DNA of 64,000 nucleotides from Streptomyces erythrochromogenes (GTDB lineage Bacteria; Actinomycetota; Actinomycetes; Streptomycetales; Streptomycetaceae): assembly GCF_036170895.1 (NCBI RefSeq), contig NZ_CP108036.1, forward strand, positions 8,405,501 to 8,469,500, written 5' to 3'. How positions within the stretch are numbered: position 1 is the stretch's first letter; each line of letters opens with the position of its first letter. The notes beneath the pieces are model-generated. The model had not been told where the DNA came from and made no database searches. It saw only the letters and a program-made list of their open reading frames with translations. Positions 9,788 through 18,482 of the stretch are shown one piece after another. The translations under genes and the position numbers were made by a program.

Positions 9788-9807
9788 CCGGCTCCCGAGA
9801 GAGCCGG
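9788..9807 (+). terminator. Small hairpin between two secreted-protein genes
   Basis: CCGGCTC (9788-9794) and GAGCCGG (9801-9807) form a 7-bp stem with a 6-base loop, followed by TTCTTCG. It lies after the NlpC/P60 stop and just before the ribosome site of the next gene. It could be a weak terminator or a 5' UTR structure that affects translation of the downstream gene. Confidence 0.4.
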
Positions 9808-9824
9808 TTCTTCGAGGAGGAACC

Positions 9825-10208
9825 ATGTCCGCACGCAACAAGATCGCCCTGGGTCTCGCCGCCGCCGCACTGGCGGCCGGCACGGCCACCGTGACCGGGC
9901 CCGCCGCGGCCGCGCCCGCCGCCGGCAGGAGCGCGGCCGCCGAATGCGGGGTGCGCGCCGACGGCAAGCTGTGGTGCGGCAACCGGGTCGGCGCCAAGGG
10001 CTACGAGCACCGCCGCTACAACTCCGCGGTGCGCGGGCCGTTGAACACCAGCCCCAGTTGGTTCCAGTGCTGGGGCCGCGGCGACCAGCACGCCGGCGGC
10101 AACAACGTCTGGTACTGGACCCAGTTGGACAACGGCCAGTGGGGCAACGTCGCCGCCGTCGACGTCCACACCTCCGTCGACCCCGCGCCGGGCCTGCGCG
10201 AGTGCTGA
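9825..10208 (+). CDS. Small secreted protein of unknown function
   Basis: A 127-residue exported protein. A signal peptide (residues 1-30, ALGLAAAALAAGTATVTGPAAAA) ends near an AxA site. The mature part of about 90 residues has four cysteines (CGVRADGKLWCGN, WFQCWGRG and the C-terminal EC) and many Trp/Asn. Disulfides are likely. AGGAGG lies 8 bases before the ATG, an ideal ribosome site. No family is recognised. A strong hairpin follows 16 bases after the stop. Confidence 0.75.
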   Translation: MSARNKIALGLAAAALAAGTATVTGPAAAAPAAGRSAAAECGVRADGKLWCGNRVGAKGYEHRRYNSAVRGPLNTSPSWFQCWGRGDQHAGGNNVWYWTQLDNGQWGNVAAVDVHTSVDPAPGLREC

Positions 10209-10224
10209 GCAACTCCTGTGAACG

Positions 10225-10268
10225 ACGGCGCGGCCCCCACCGGCGACAGCCGATGGGGGCCGCGCCGT
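10225..10268. terminator. Bidirectional rho-independent-type hairpin
   Basis: ACGGCGCGGCCCCCA at 10225-10239 and its exact complement TGGGGGCCGCGCCGT at 10254-10268 form a perfect 15-bp stem with a 14-base loop. It lies between two convergent genes (stops at 10208 and 10272) and so could end both. No U-run follows, as is usual in Streptomyces. Confidence 0.8.
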
Positions 10269-10271
10269 CCG

Positions 10272-11237
10272 TCAGCCGTGCTGGTGCTGCTCCGGCAGCC
10301 GGCTCTCCGGATGCGCCCACAGCAGCACGTTCGCGGGCCGCTCGTCGCGGAAGAAGTCGAGCACGTCCTGGTCCGAATGGCGCAGGCTGAAATGGGTGAG
10401 GACGAAGAGGGTCTCCGGGTGGGCCTCGACGACCGGCTTCAGCCGGCTCCACACGGTGTGCCCGACCCGGTCGGCGCGCGCCAGCTCGGCGTCGTCGAGG
10501 AACGTGCACTCGGTGATGACCACCGGATACTCCAACAGCCACGGATTGTCCTCGAAGACGCTCACGTGGGTGTCCCCGAGGAACGCGAACAGCGGCCTGA
10601 GCACCTCCCGTTCGACCTCCACGCCCTCCTTGCGGCGCTCGGCGAGGATCCGGCCGAACTCCGCACCCCGGCCCTGCTCCGCGAGGCCGCGCCGCAGTTC
10701 CTCGTACTCGGGCAGCAGCGCCTTGCGCGGCTCGGAGAACGCGTACCCCACGCACGGCACCTTGTGGACGCACTCCACCACCCGCACACGGTGGCCGCGC
10801 CGCCCGAAGGCGAACTCGTCACCGCCGCGCACCCCGTGCAGCCGGCAGCCCGCGGCGAGCGCAGGGTCGTAGGCGGCGCCGTGGTTCAGCTCGGCGGACG
10901 CCCGCAGGAACGACTCCACGTACGGCACTGCCGCGGCCGGCAGGTGGATGTCGACCCCGTCGGCCCTGGCGGCCAGGTAGTCGAGGTCCTTGGAGTGGTC
11001 GTGGTGGGTATGGGTGAGGAAGACGGTCTCCGGCTGCCGCCCCTCCGCCAGCCCGGCGTCGAGCGCGCACCGCAGCTCCGGGATGTGGAAGAACGTCTTG
11101 TCGTTGGCCCGCGAATAGCCGGTGAGGGTGAACTCGGTACCGGGTATCCGCCAGGTCTTCCACTGCCGGAACGGGTGCCCCCGCTCCAGCCGCTCGGGAT
11201 GGGCGGCCGGTGTCGTCCGCGCAGGGGCCAGTGTCAT
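10272..11237 (-). CDS. MBL-fold metallohydrolase (ribonuclease Z-like)
   Basis: A 321-residue hydrolase of the metallo-beta-lactamase fold. The metal-binding motif is THTHHDHSKDLDYL at about residues 74-87 (HxHxDH), with further ligands in GDTHVSVFEDNP and the LTHFSLRH segment near the C-terminus. The arrangement resembles RNase Z / ElaC-like proteins, including the late His. No recognisable C-terminal exosite arm was seen, so tRNA processing is not assured. The start at 11237 gives MTLAPARTTPAA. The frame extends upstream only because it runs into the broken MFS gene. Confidence 0.8.
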   Translation of the reverse strand: MTLAPARTTPAAHPERLERGHPFRQWKTWRIPGTEFTLTGYSRANDKTFFHIPELRCALDAGLAEGRQPETVFLTHTHHDHSKDLDYLAARADGVDIHLPAAAVPYVESFLRASAELNHGAAYDPALAAGCRLHGVRGGDEFAFGRRGHRVRVVECVHKVPCVGYAFSEPRKALLPEYEELRRGLAEQGRGAEFGRILAERRKEGVEVEREVLRPLFAFLGDTHVSVFEDNPWLLEYPVVITECTFLDDAELARADRVGHTVWSRLKPVVEAHPETLFVLTHFSLRHSDQDVLDFFRDERPANVLLWAHPESRLPEQHQHG

Positions 11238-11377
11238 CGGTGCCTCCGTCGGACCGCCATGATCGGGTGAAGGGGCCGATCGTAACGGCCGGCACACCAC
11301 CGCGGCCCGCGGTTTTCCCGCCGCACGACCAGCGCCGACGACCGTGCGCCGCCGATCGTGCGCCGCGCGTACCGGCG

Positions 11378-12661
11378 TCAGACCCCGCCGCTCCGGACCG
11401 GGCTCCCCGGTCCCGACCCGCCCACCCTGACGCCCCCGACCCCGGCGCCGCCCCCGGCCATGTCGCCGGCGGCGGACGGCCGTACGGTGCGCATCCGCAC
11501 GTACGCGTACACGCAGCCCGCCAGGGCCAGATCGGACAGCAGCATGAACCCGATCGAGTAGGAGCCCTTGGCGCTGTGGACGGCGCCCATGACCAGGGGC
11601 GCCCACGAAGCCGCCCAGGCCGCCGACCGCACCGACGATGCCGGTGACGCTGCCGACCTGCGGCTGCGGCGTCACCTGCGACACCAGGGCGAACACACTG
11701 CCGCTGGCCGTGCCGAGCCCGGCCGCGATGCACAGCAGGCACACGGTGCCGACCGGATCCAGAGGCGGATCGAACGCCTGGACGACGGCGAGGAGGGCCA
11801 CGAAGGCGAGGGCACCCGCCGTCACCACGGCGGGAGGACACGGTCGGCCAGCCAGCCGCCGAACGGACGGGCGACCACGGTCAACAGGGCGAACCCGGCC
11901 GCCTTGGTACCCGCATCCGTCGGCGTCAACCCGTACCCGGTCCTCAGATACGTCGGCAGGTAGACCCCGAAGGCGACGATCCCGCCGAACCCGACCGCAT
12001 ACAGCGCCGACAACTCCCAGGTCACCCCCAGCCGCCCGGCCGAGGCGAGCCGGTACCCGAGCGAACCGGCCGGCAGGGGCCGGTCCGGCCGGTCCCGGAT
12101 CAGCAGCGCCGCCACCACGGCGTACACGGCCACCGCGACCGCCACCACCACGAACGGCAGGTGCTCGCCGCGCTGCGCGATGCGCGGGGTGAAGTAGCCG
12201 GAGAGCGCCACCCCGCCCATCCCCATGCCGAACACCCCGAGCGCGAACCCGCGCCGCGCCGGCGGAAACCAGGAGTTGACCAGCGGCACACCGATGGCGA
12301 ACGTCGTGCCCGCCAGCCCCAGCAGGAAACCGACCGCCAGCGTCGCCACGTAGGAGTCCCGGGCGGGAATCAGCAGCACCACCGGCACCACGGCGAGCGC
12401 GGACACCAGGGGGAACATCCGCCGGGCCCCGTAGCGGTCGGTGGGCGCACCCACCGGGACCCGGCCGAGGGCGCCGACCAGCACTGGCACCGCGACCAGC
12501 AGCGACTGCTGGAGCGAGGTCAGGCCGAGCCGGTCGTGGTAGTCGCTGCCCAGCGGCGCGATCAGGTCCCAGGCCCAGAAGGTGAGGGTGAACCCGACCG
12601 TGGCCACGATCAGGTTCCGCCAGGCGGCAGCTGCTGGGGCATCAGCTCTCCACAGCGCCAC
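11378..12661 (-). pseudogene. NarK-type MFS transporter broken by two frameshifts
   Basis: Three frames in series encode one 12-helix transporter. The first, from about 12661 (GTG, VALWRAD), covers the first eight or nine helices, including the motif PTDRYGARRMFP and the nitrate/nitrite-porter-like GVPLVNSWFPPARRGFALGVFGMGMGG. It stops at 11822 after LADRVLPPW. The second frame resumes with VVTAGALAFVALLAV near 11828 and runs to GGLGGFVGAPG. The third resumes near 11600 with APLVMGAVHSAKGSYSIGFM and ends at 11378. NarK-family proteins move nitrate in or nitrite out. Two separate frameshifts, near 11825 and 11600, make a functional product unlikely unless they are sequencing errors. Confidence 0.8.
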
Positions 12662-12744
12662 GCTAGGGACAGGAGCCCGACGGCGGCGCGCCGGACTGGT
12701 CCGTTCGGACCCACCGGAGCCCCGCCGCCGACGACGGGGGAGGC

Positions 12745-13740
12745 TCAGACCGCGTAACGGTCCGGCGCGAACAGCGAAGGGTTCGCCGCGATCCACTCCG
12801 AGGTCCGCCGCAACCCCTCCTCCAGACCGACCCGAGGCCGCCAGCCCGCCCAGTCCCGGGCCCGCGCGTTGTCCGACAGCAGCCGCTGCACCTCACTGCC
12901 CGACGGCCTCAGCCGCGCCGGGTCCACCACCACCTCCGCATCCCGCCCGGAAGCCTTCACCAGGGCCTGCGCCAGCGCCCCGACGGAGATCTCCTCACCG
13001 GTACCGAGGTTGACCACCTCACCCAGCGCCCGCTCGCACCCGGCCACCGCCAGGAAGCCCTCCGCCGTGTCCGTCACGTACGTGAAGTCCCGGGTCGGCG
13101 TCAGCGATCCGAGGCGGACCTCCCGCGACCCGGCGTGCAGCTGGGCCAGGATCGTCGGGATCACCGCGCGCGCCGACTGCCGCGGCCCGTAGGTGTTGAA
13201 CGGACGCACCACCGCCACCGGCAGCTCGAACGCGTGGTGGAAGGACAGCGCCATCATGTCCGCGCCGATCTTCGAAGCCGAGTACGGGGACTGCGGCTGC
13301 AGCGGGTGGCTCTCGGAAATGGGGGCGGTCAGCGCCGTCCCGTAGACCTCGCTCGTCGAGGTGTGCACCAGCCGCCGCACCCCGTGCCGCCGGCAGGCCT
13401 CCGCCACGTTCTGCGTGCCCGTCACGTTCGTCTGCACGTACGCACCCGGCGAGGCGTAGCTGTACGGAATCCCGATCAGCGCCGCCAGATGGAAGACGGT
13501 GTCGCAGCCGGCCACCGCGTCACTGACCCGGCCCGCGTCACGGACGTCACCCGCCCACATCTCCACCGCACCGTCCGGGTCGGCGAGGTAGCGCGCCAAG
13601 TGCCCCTTCTCCGCGTACGGCTTGTAGTGGACGAAGGCGCGCACCCGCGCACCCCGCGCCACCAGCAGGTCCACCAGCGTCGAGCCGATGAAGCCCTCCG
13701 CGCCGGTGACCAGGACAGTACGGCCGGTCCAGCTGTTCAT
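12745..13740 (-). CDS. NAD-dependent sugar-nucleotide 4,6-dehydratase/epimerase (LegB-like)
   Basis: A 331-residue extended short-chain dehydrogenase. The Rossmann motif is VTGAEGFIGS near the N-terminus, the active site is TSTSEVYG followed by YSASKIGAD (YxxxK), and RPFNTYGPRQSARAVIP is a typical sugar-nucleotide loop. The best resemblance is to LegB/GDP-mannose 4,6-dehydratase-like enzymes, which start synthesis of deoxy-sugars for surface glycans. The start at 13740 has AAAGGATCC before it. The upstream gene on this strand is a MurG-like glycosyltransferase, from which an IS605-type remnant now separates it. The original operon may have made or modified a cell-envelope glycan. Confidence 0.88.
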   Translation of the reverse strand: MNSWTGRTVLVTGAEGFIGSTLVDLLVARGARVRAFVHYKPYAEKGHLARYLADPDGAVEMWAGDVRDAGRVSDAVAGCDTVFHLAALIGIPYSYASPGAYVQTNVTGTQNVAEACRRHGVRRLVHTSTSEVYGTALTAPISESHPLQPQSPYSASKIGADMMALSFHHAFELPVAVVRPFNTYGPRQSARAVIPTILAQLHAGSREVRLGSLTPTRDFTYVTDTAEGFLAVAGCERALGEVVNLGTGEEISVGALAQALVKASGRDAEVVVDPARLRPSGSEVQRLLSDNARARDWAGWRPRVGLEEGLRRTSEWIAANPSLFAPDRYAV

Positions 13741-13759
13741 CAGGATCCTTTCGTGGACA

Positions 13760-13777
13760 CCCCGGCTTCGGCCGGGG
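13760..13777. repeat. TTCG-tetraloop hairpin at the left of the IS605-type remnant
   Basis: CCCCGGC, TTCG, GCCGGGG is a perfect 7-bp stem capped by the very stable TTCG tetraloop. It could be the left-end hairpin of the IS200/IS605-type element or a terminator. It lies 20 bases upstream of the dehydratase start, so it would be in that gene's leader. Confidence 0.5.
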
Positions 13778-13868
13778 GAGAACAAAACCCCTGCGGAGCA
13801 GGGCAGGGAAAGCCGGTTCGCCCTCTGGGCGGAACGGCGTTGTCAGTGGCGGCAGCGAGGTTCACTGC

Positions 13869-14007
13869 GTGCATCTGCGGTACTCATTCCGGATCGAGCC
13901 GACACCGGGACAGCGCATCGCGCTGGCCCGTACGTTTGGCTGCGCCCGGCTGGTCTACAACGATGCGCTCGCCGCCCGGAAAGCCGCCTACAAGGCGGAC
14001 AAGTCGG
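13869..14007 (+). pseudogene. tnpB: N-terminal fragment of a TnpB (IS605 OrfB) nuclease
   Basis: From the GTG at 13869 the frame reads HLRYSFRIEPTPGQRIALAR, FGCARLVYNDAL and KAAYKADKSG. This is the conserved N-terminus of actinomycete TnpB proteins (MRLRYNFRLYPTPAQ-type). Homology ends at about 14007 and the frame runs into the element's right end. The RuvC-like nuclease and zinc finger are absent, so no protein function remains. TnpB is the RNA-guided nuclease encoded by IS200/IS605 elements. Confidence 0.75.
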
Positions 14008-14038
14008 GAACCCTCGGCCCTTTAGGGCGGGGAGGATG

Positions 14039-15244
14039 TCAAGCGTGCTCCAGATCAGAGACGACGGAAGTGGGGGCGAGGCCGGCGACGCGCAGGACCT
14101 CGGCGGCCAGCAGCTCGGCGGCCCGCGCGTGCGGGCCGGAGTCGGCGGCGCCGGCCATCGCCGACAGCCGCGCCGGATCGGCCAGCAGCGGCCCGACGAG
14201 GCCGGCGAGGCGCTCGGCGGTGGTCTCGGCGTCTGGCAGCAGCAGCCCGGCGCCCGCGTCGGACAGCACCCGCGCGTTGTGAGTCTGGTGGTCGCCCGGC
14301 GCGTACGGGTACGGCACCAGCACCGCCGGGACCCCGGTCGCCGCCAGCTCGGCGACGGTCGCCGAGCCCGCACGGCACACCACCAGGTCGGCCGCCGCGT
14401 AGACCAGGTCCATCCGGTCCAGGTACGGCACGGCCCGCGCGATCCGCTGCCCGCCCGACGCCGCCAGCTCGGCCACCGTGTCCGCCAGTACGGCCGGACC
14501 GGTCTTCACCAGCAGCTGTACGTCGTCCCGGCCCTGCCACAGGCCCGCCAGCGCGGCCGCCGCCCGGGTCAGGCGCACCGCGCCCAGGCTGCCGCCGTTG
14601 AAGACGACCAGCCGCCGACCCGCCGCCACCCCCAGCGCCCGCCGGGCCTCCACGCGCAGCGCCGCCCGCTGCGCCCCGGGCAGCTCGGCGAGACCGGACA
14701 GGGCCGCGGAGATCGGCATCCCGGTGGTCAGCGCCCGCTCCCCGCCCGCCAGATGGGCCCGGCTGCGGTCGAAGGCCACCGCGACGTGCGAGGTGAGCCG
14801 GGCCGCGAACTGGTTGGCGCGGCCCGGCACCGCGTTGGACTCGTGGATCACCGCCGGCAGCCCGGCCAGCCGGGCACCGAGCACGGCGGGCGCGCTCGGA
14901 TACCCGCCCATGCCCACGACGACATGGGCGCCCTGCGCCCGGATCACCGAGCGCGCCTGGTGCGCCGAGCGCAGCAGCGCCGCGGGCAGCAGGTACCGCT
15001 TCGCGCCCAGGGCGGGATCGAAGGGGATCATGTCGACGGTGTGCAGGCGGTAGCCGGCACCGGGGATCAGCTCGCCCTCCAGGCCCCGCTCGGTCCCGAT
15101 GAACGAGACCACGGCGCCGGGCACGGCGGCCCGCAGCGCCTCCGCGAGAGCGAGCCCTGGATAGATGTGCCCGCCGGTGCCGCCCGCACCGATCACGACG
15201 GAGAGCGCCCCGGCCGCAGGCGGGTGTGATGTGGTGGTGGTCAT
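14039..15244 (-). CDS. MurG-like UDP-GlcNAc glycosyltransferase paralogue
   Basis: A 401-residue GT-B glycosyltransferase closely resembling MurG, which adds GlcNAc to lipid I to form lipid II on the inner membrane face. Seen are the N-terminal G-loop GAGGTGGHIYPGLALAEAL, GMGGYPSAPAVL, VIHESNAVPGRANQ, the second G-loop FNGGSLGAVR and the acceptor/UDP region CRAGSATVAELAATGVPAVLVPYP. It lies outside a dcw cluster and beside a sugar-nucleotide dehydratase, so it is probably an extra copy with a special role. The final stop (14039-14041) is inside the IS605-type right end, so the original C-terminus may have been changed. It is divergent from a two-component system. Confidence 0.85.
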   Translation of the reverse strand: MTTTTSHPPAAGALSVVIGAGGTGGHIYPGLALAEALRAAVPGAVVSFIGTERGLEGELIPGAGYRLHTVDMIPFDPALGAKRYLLPAALLRSAHQARSVIRAQGAHVVVGMGGYPSAPAVLGARLAGLPAVIHESNAVPGRANQFAARLTSHVAVAFDRSRAHLAGGERALTTGMPISAALSGLAELPGAQRAALRVEARRALGVAAGRRLVVFNGGSLGAVRLTRAAAALAGLWQGRDDVQLLVKTGPAVLADTVAELAASGGQRIARAVPYLDRMDLVYAAADLVVCRAGSATVAELAATGVPAVLVPYPYAPGDHQTHNARVLSDAGAGLLLPDAETTAERLAGLVGPLLADPARLSAMAGAADSGPHARAAELLAAEVLRVAGLAPTSVVSDLEHA

Positions 15245-15269
15245 GTGCGCACACTCCCGGTGCGCCCTA

Positions 15270-15294
15270 AGAACGTTCTAAGAGGTTCTCTCAG
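15270..15294. promoter_or_regulatory. Operator candidate between the MurG-like gene and the two-component system
   Basis: In the 74-base divergent promoter there is a perfect palindrome AGAACGTTCT (15270-15279). Two adjacent 10-base direct repeats overlap it, GTTCTAAGAG (15275-15284) and GTTCTCTCAG (15285-15294). Tandem repeats at one helical turn are what OmpR-family regulators bind. The neighbouring response regulator probably controls both its own operon and the glycan genes from here. A second palindrome, TGTGCGCACA, covers 15244-15253. Confidence 0.55.
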
Positions 15295-15318
15295 AAGCCT
15301 TTGGCAGGCTTTGCCCCC

Positions 15319-16035
15319 ATGAGCTCCACGAACAGCACAGACACCACGGGCGGCCGGCGGCGCATCCTCGTCGTCGACGACGAGCCCGAGGTACGGGCGG
15401 CCGTCGAGGACGGACTCACCGTCGAGGGGTACGAGGTCCGCGGCGCCGCGGACGGCCTCGCCGCCCTCTCCCAGGTGGCGGCCTGGGAACCCGACGCGGT
15501 CGTCCTCGACGTCATGATGCCCGTCCTCGACGGCCTCGGCGTCTGCCGGCAGCTGCGGGCGATGGGCGACCGCACCCCCGTCCTCGTCCTGACCGCCCTG
15601 GACTCCGTCAGCGAACGCGTCGACGGACTGGAGGCGGGCGCCGACGACTACCTCGTCAAACCCTTCGCCCTCGACGAGCTGATCGCCCGGGTCCGCGCCC
15701 TGCTGCGGCGGGCCGCACCCGCACCCGCCGGCGCCGCCCCGCTCGGCTTCGCCGACCTCGTCCTCGACCCCGCGACCCGCACCGGCCGCCGGGGCGGCCG
15801 CCCGCTGGAGTTCAGCCGCACCGAAGCGGCCCTGCTCGAACTCCTCCTGCGCCACCCCGGCCAGGTACTCCCGCGCGAGCTCATCCTCGAGCTCGTGTGG
15901 GGACGCGACTTCGGCCCGGACTCCAACTCCCTCGCCGTCTACGTCGGCTACCTGCGCCGCAAACTGGAGGCCGCGGGCGAACCCCGCCTCGTGCACACCG
16001 TCCACGGTGTCGGCTACCGGCTGGACGCGGCGTGA
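15319..16035 (+). CDS. OmpR-family response regulator (MprA-like)
   Basis: A 238-residue DNA-binding response regulator. The receiver domain starts [11 protein letters not shown]. The phosphorylated residue is Asp64 in VVLDVMMP and the conserved lysine is Lys114 in YLVKPF. The C-terminal winged helix ends [25 protein letters not shown]. The start at 15319 gives [12 protein letters not shown]; an upstream extension is not conserved-looking. The kinase gene overlaps its stop by 4 bases. The direct repeats just upstream are the likely binding site, suggesting autoregulation. Confidence 0.9.
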   Translation: MSSTNSTDTTGGRRRILVVDDEPEVRAAVEDGLTVEGYEVRGAADGLAALSQVAAWEPDAVVLDVMMPVLDGLGVCRQLRAMGDRTPVLVLTALDSVSERVDGLEAGADDYLVKPFALDELIARVRALLRRAAPAPAGAAPLGFADLVLDPATRTGRRGGRPLEFSRTEAALLELLLRHPGQVLPRELILELVWGRDFGPDSNSLAVYVGYLRRKLEAAGEPRLVHTVHGVGYRLDAA

Positions 16036-17417
16036 GCGCCGGCCGCCGGCGCCTCGGCCGGGTCTGGCGCCGGCGCGGCCCCCTGCGCACCCGCCTCGCC
16101 CTGTCCGTCACCGCCGCCGTCGCCCTCGTCGCGGTCGGGGTGTGCGCGGCGGCGTACCTGGTGGTCCGCTCCGCCCTCTACGAGCAGCTCGACCTCAGCC
16201 TCACCCAGTCCGCGCGCCTCGCCGCCCAGCGCAACCCGGGATCCGCACCCGGCGTCCTGGCGGGGGAGTGCCGCTTCCTGGCCGCCCCCGCATGCGCGGA
16301 GGTCGTCCCCGCCGACCCCGCCGCCGACCCCCGCCCGCCGGGACAGCTCCCCGTCGCCCCCGCCGCCCGCAAGGTCGCACAAGGCACGAAGTCCCCCTAC
16401 TACACGAACATCACGGTCGCCGGACACCCCGCCCGGATGCTCACCACCGACTACGCCGAGGGCCGCGCACTCCAGGTCGCCCTGCGCGCCGACACCGCCC
16501 TGGACGGCATCGAGGAAGCCGCCCGCTGGCTGGTCCTGACCGCCGCCGCCGGCGTCCTGCTGGCCGCCCTCCTCGGCCACTGGGTCTCACGCACCGGCCT
16601 GGCCCCGGTCGCCCGGCTCACCGCGACCGCCGAGCGGATCGCGGCCACCCGCGACGCCCGCCACCGCATCGAACTGCCCCCACCCGGACGCGAGGACGAG
16701 ATCACCCGCCTGGCCACCAGCTTCAACACCATGCTGGACGAACTCGAACAGTCCATCGCCGCACAGCGCCAACTCGTCGCCGACGCCTCCCACGAACTGC
16801 GCACCCCGCTCACGGCACTGCGGACCAACGCCGAACTCCTCGCCCGCGCCGACCGCCTCACCCCCGAACAGCGCGACCGCGCCTCCACCGCGCTGGGCCG
16901 GCAACTGCGCGAGGTGACGGGTCTGGTCAATGACCTGATCGAGCTGGCCCGCGACGAAGAACCCCAGCCGCTGGTGGAACAGGTCCGCCTGGGCGCCCTG
17001 GTGGAACACTGCGCGCAGGCCGCCCGCACGCACTGGCCGGCGGTGGCCTTCCACGTACGGGTGCCGGCCGAGCCCGTCGTGGTGCCCGGCGTCCCCGCAC
17101 GGCTCAGCCGCCTGCTGGGCAACCTCCTCGACAACGCCGCCAAGTTCAGCCCCTCCGGCCTGCCCGTCGAGGTCGAGCTGGCGGTGGGCGCCCCGGGCCG
17201 GGGCCCGCAGCTGACGGTCCGCGACCACGGCCCCGGCATCTCCCCGCAGGACCTCCCGCACGTCTTCGACCGCTTCTACCGCGCCGGCACGGCCCGCGCC
17301 CTGCCGGGCTCGGGCCTGGGCCTGGCCATGGCCCGGCAGATCGCCCGGGCCCACTCCGCCGACCTGACGGCAGAAGCCGCCCCGGGCGGCGGCGCCCTCT
17401 TCCGCCTGACGTTCTGA
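16032..17417 (+). CDS. Sensor histidine kinase partner (MprB-like)
   Basis: A 461-residue membrane kinase. TM1 is at about residues 19-41 ([24 protein letters not shown]) and TM2 at about 160-182. Between them is an extracytoplasmic sensor of about 115 residues with two Cys ([13 protein letters not shown]). HAMP follows, then HisKA with His254 in [13 protein letters not shown], the N box [13 protein letters not shown], and G boxes DHGPGIS and GSGLGLAMA. The GTG at 16032 overlaps the regulator stop (GTGA), showing translational coupling. The extra upstream frame from 15897 lies inside the regulator gene and is not used. Confidence 0.9.
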   Translation: MSAGRRRLGRVWRRRGPLRTRLALSVTAAVALVAVGVCAAAYLVVRSALYEQLDLSLTQSARLAAQRNPGSAPGVLAGECRFLAAPACAEVVPADPAADPRPPGQLPVAPAARKVAQGTKSPYYTNITVAGHPARMLTTDYAEGRALQVALRADTALDGIEEAARWLVLTAAAGVLLAALLGHWVSRTGLAPVARLTATAERIAATRDARHRIELPPPGREDEITRLATSFNTMLDELEQSIAAQRQLVADASHELRTPLTALRTNAELLARADRLTPEQRDRASTALGRQLREVTGLVNDLIELARDEEPQPLVEQVRLGALVEHCAQAARTHWPAVAFHVRVPAEPVVVPGVPARLSRLLGNLLDNAAKFSPSGLPVEVELAVGAPGRGPQLTVRDHGPGISPQDLPHVFDRFYRAGTARALPGSGLGLAMARQIARAHSADLTAEAAPGGGALFRLTF

Positions 17418-17437
17418 ACGCGCCGACCGGGCGGGCC

Positions 17438-18277
17438 TCAGGGCAGCCCGTCCTGGGTCGCACCGATGTGGGTCCAGTTCCCGAACTGCCCGGCGGGGAA
17501 GTCCACCAGGTTGATGAAGTCGCCGCTGTCGTCGAGCTCTCCCGATGCGGCGGCCCGCGTCTGCTGGTCGTAGAAGAACAGCCGGCGGTGGGTGGGCACG
17601 ATGTGGGTCCAGTCTCCGAACTGCCCGGCGGGGAAGTCCTTCAGATGGACGAAGTCCCCGCCCGCGTCGAGCCTGCCGGTTCCGGCCGCCCGCGTGCCCT
17701 TGCTGTAGAAGAAGAGCTTCGAGGCGCCTCCGTCGAAGACGACGTGGGTCCAGTCCCCGAACTGCCCGGCCGGGAAGTCCACCAGGTTGATGAAGTCGCC
17801 GTCGTCGTCGAGGTCACCCGACCCGGCCGCCCGTGTGCTCTTGCTGTAGAAGAAGAAGCGGGCCAGAAGATCACCGCCGGCGAAGAGGACGTGGGTCCAG
17901 TCCCCGAACTGCCCGGCGGGGAAGTCCACCAGGTTGAAGAATTCACCACTGGCATCGAGCCGACCGGTTCCGGCCGCTCGCGTGCCCTTGCTGTAGAAGA
18001 AGAGCAGGACGCCGTCCGGCGATATGTGGGTCCAGTCCCCGAACTGCCCGGCCGGGAAGTCCTTCAGGTTGACGAAGTCACCGCCCGCGTCGAGTTTTCC
18101 CGTCGCCGCTGCCCGTGTGTCCTTGCTGTAGAAGAAGAGCTGGCCGCCACCGGGCACGATGTGCGTCCAGTTCCCGAACTGCCCGGCGGGGAAGTCCTTC
18201 AGGCTGACGAAATCACCACTGCCGTCGAGTCTGCCCGATCCGGCAGCCCTGGTGTCCTGGCTGTAGAAGAAGAGCAT
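17438..18277 (-). CDS. Six-repeat tachylectin/tectonin-like beta-propeller protein
   Basis: A 279-residue protein made almost wholly of six tandem repeats of about 45-47 residues. Each reads LFFYSKxTRAAxxGxLD, then GDFxxLxDFPAGQFGDWTHI. The repeats are close to identical, and the DNA repeats are strongly similar too. Length and the Trp-Thr-His strand resemble blades of tachylectin-2-like propellers, here six blades. No signal peptide or membrane segment is seen. AGGAGG lies 7 bases before the ATG at 18277. The function could be carbohydrate binding; the ligand is unknown. It is convergent with the kinase gene, 20 bases apart. Confidence 0.8.
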   Translation of the reverse strand: MLFFYSQDTRAAGSGRLDGSGDFVSLKDFPAGQFGNWTHIVPGGGQLFFYSKDTRAAATGKLDAGGDFVNLKDFPAGQFGDWTHISPDGVLLFFYSKGTRAAGTGRLDASGEFFNLVDFPAGQFGDWTHVLFAGGDLLARFFFYSKSTRAAGSGDLDDDGDFINLVDFPAGQFGDWTHVVFDGGASKLFFYSKGTRAAGTGRLDAGGDFVHLKDFPAGQFGDWTHIVPTHRRLFFYDQQTRAAASGELDDSGDFINLVDFPAGQFGNWTHIGATQDGLP

Positions 18278-18482
18278 GGCATTTCCTCCTGTTCTCACAC
18301 TGCCGATTTCCTTCGGAGTTCAAGAATTCAGGGGCCACTCGTTGAGTCGTCAACGGCCACAATCCTTTTCTTTTCTGAGTTTATGTCAGGAAAGATGCCG
18401 ATGCGACCCAGGTAAATGTTGAACATTGACGGGTCGCGCGGATCTTGACCCTCACGCGACGTCAGGCCGCACAGTCGGTGCG

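Larger units (their letters stand above)
13753..14041 (+). mobile_element. Miniature IS200/IS605-type element remnant
   Basis: The segment holds the first 46 codons of a TnpB gene joined directly to what looks like the right end of the same element (the CCCTCGGCCCTTTAGGGCGG hairpin and GGAGGATGTCAAG at 14011-14043). A CCCCGGC-TTCG-GCCGGGG hairpin lies on the left (13760-13777). The middle of tnpB is missing. The remnant sits between two same-strand genes, and its right end supplies the stop codon of the MurG-like gene. Exact ends are uncertain because this family makes no target duplication. Confidence 0.65.
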
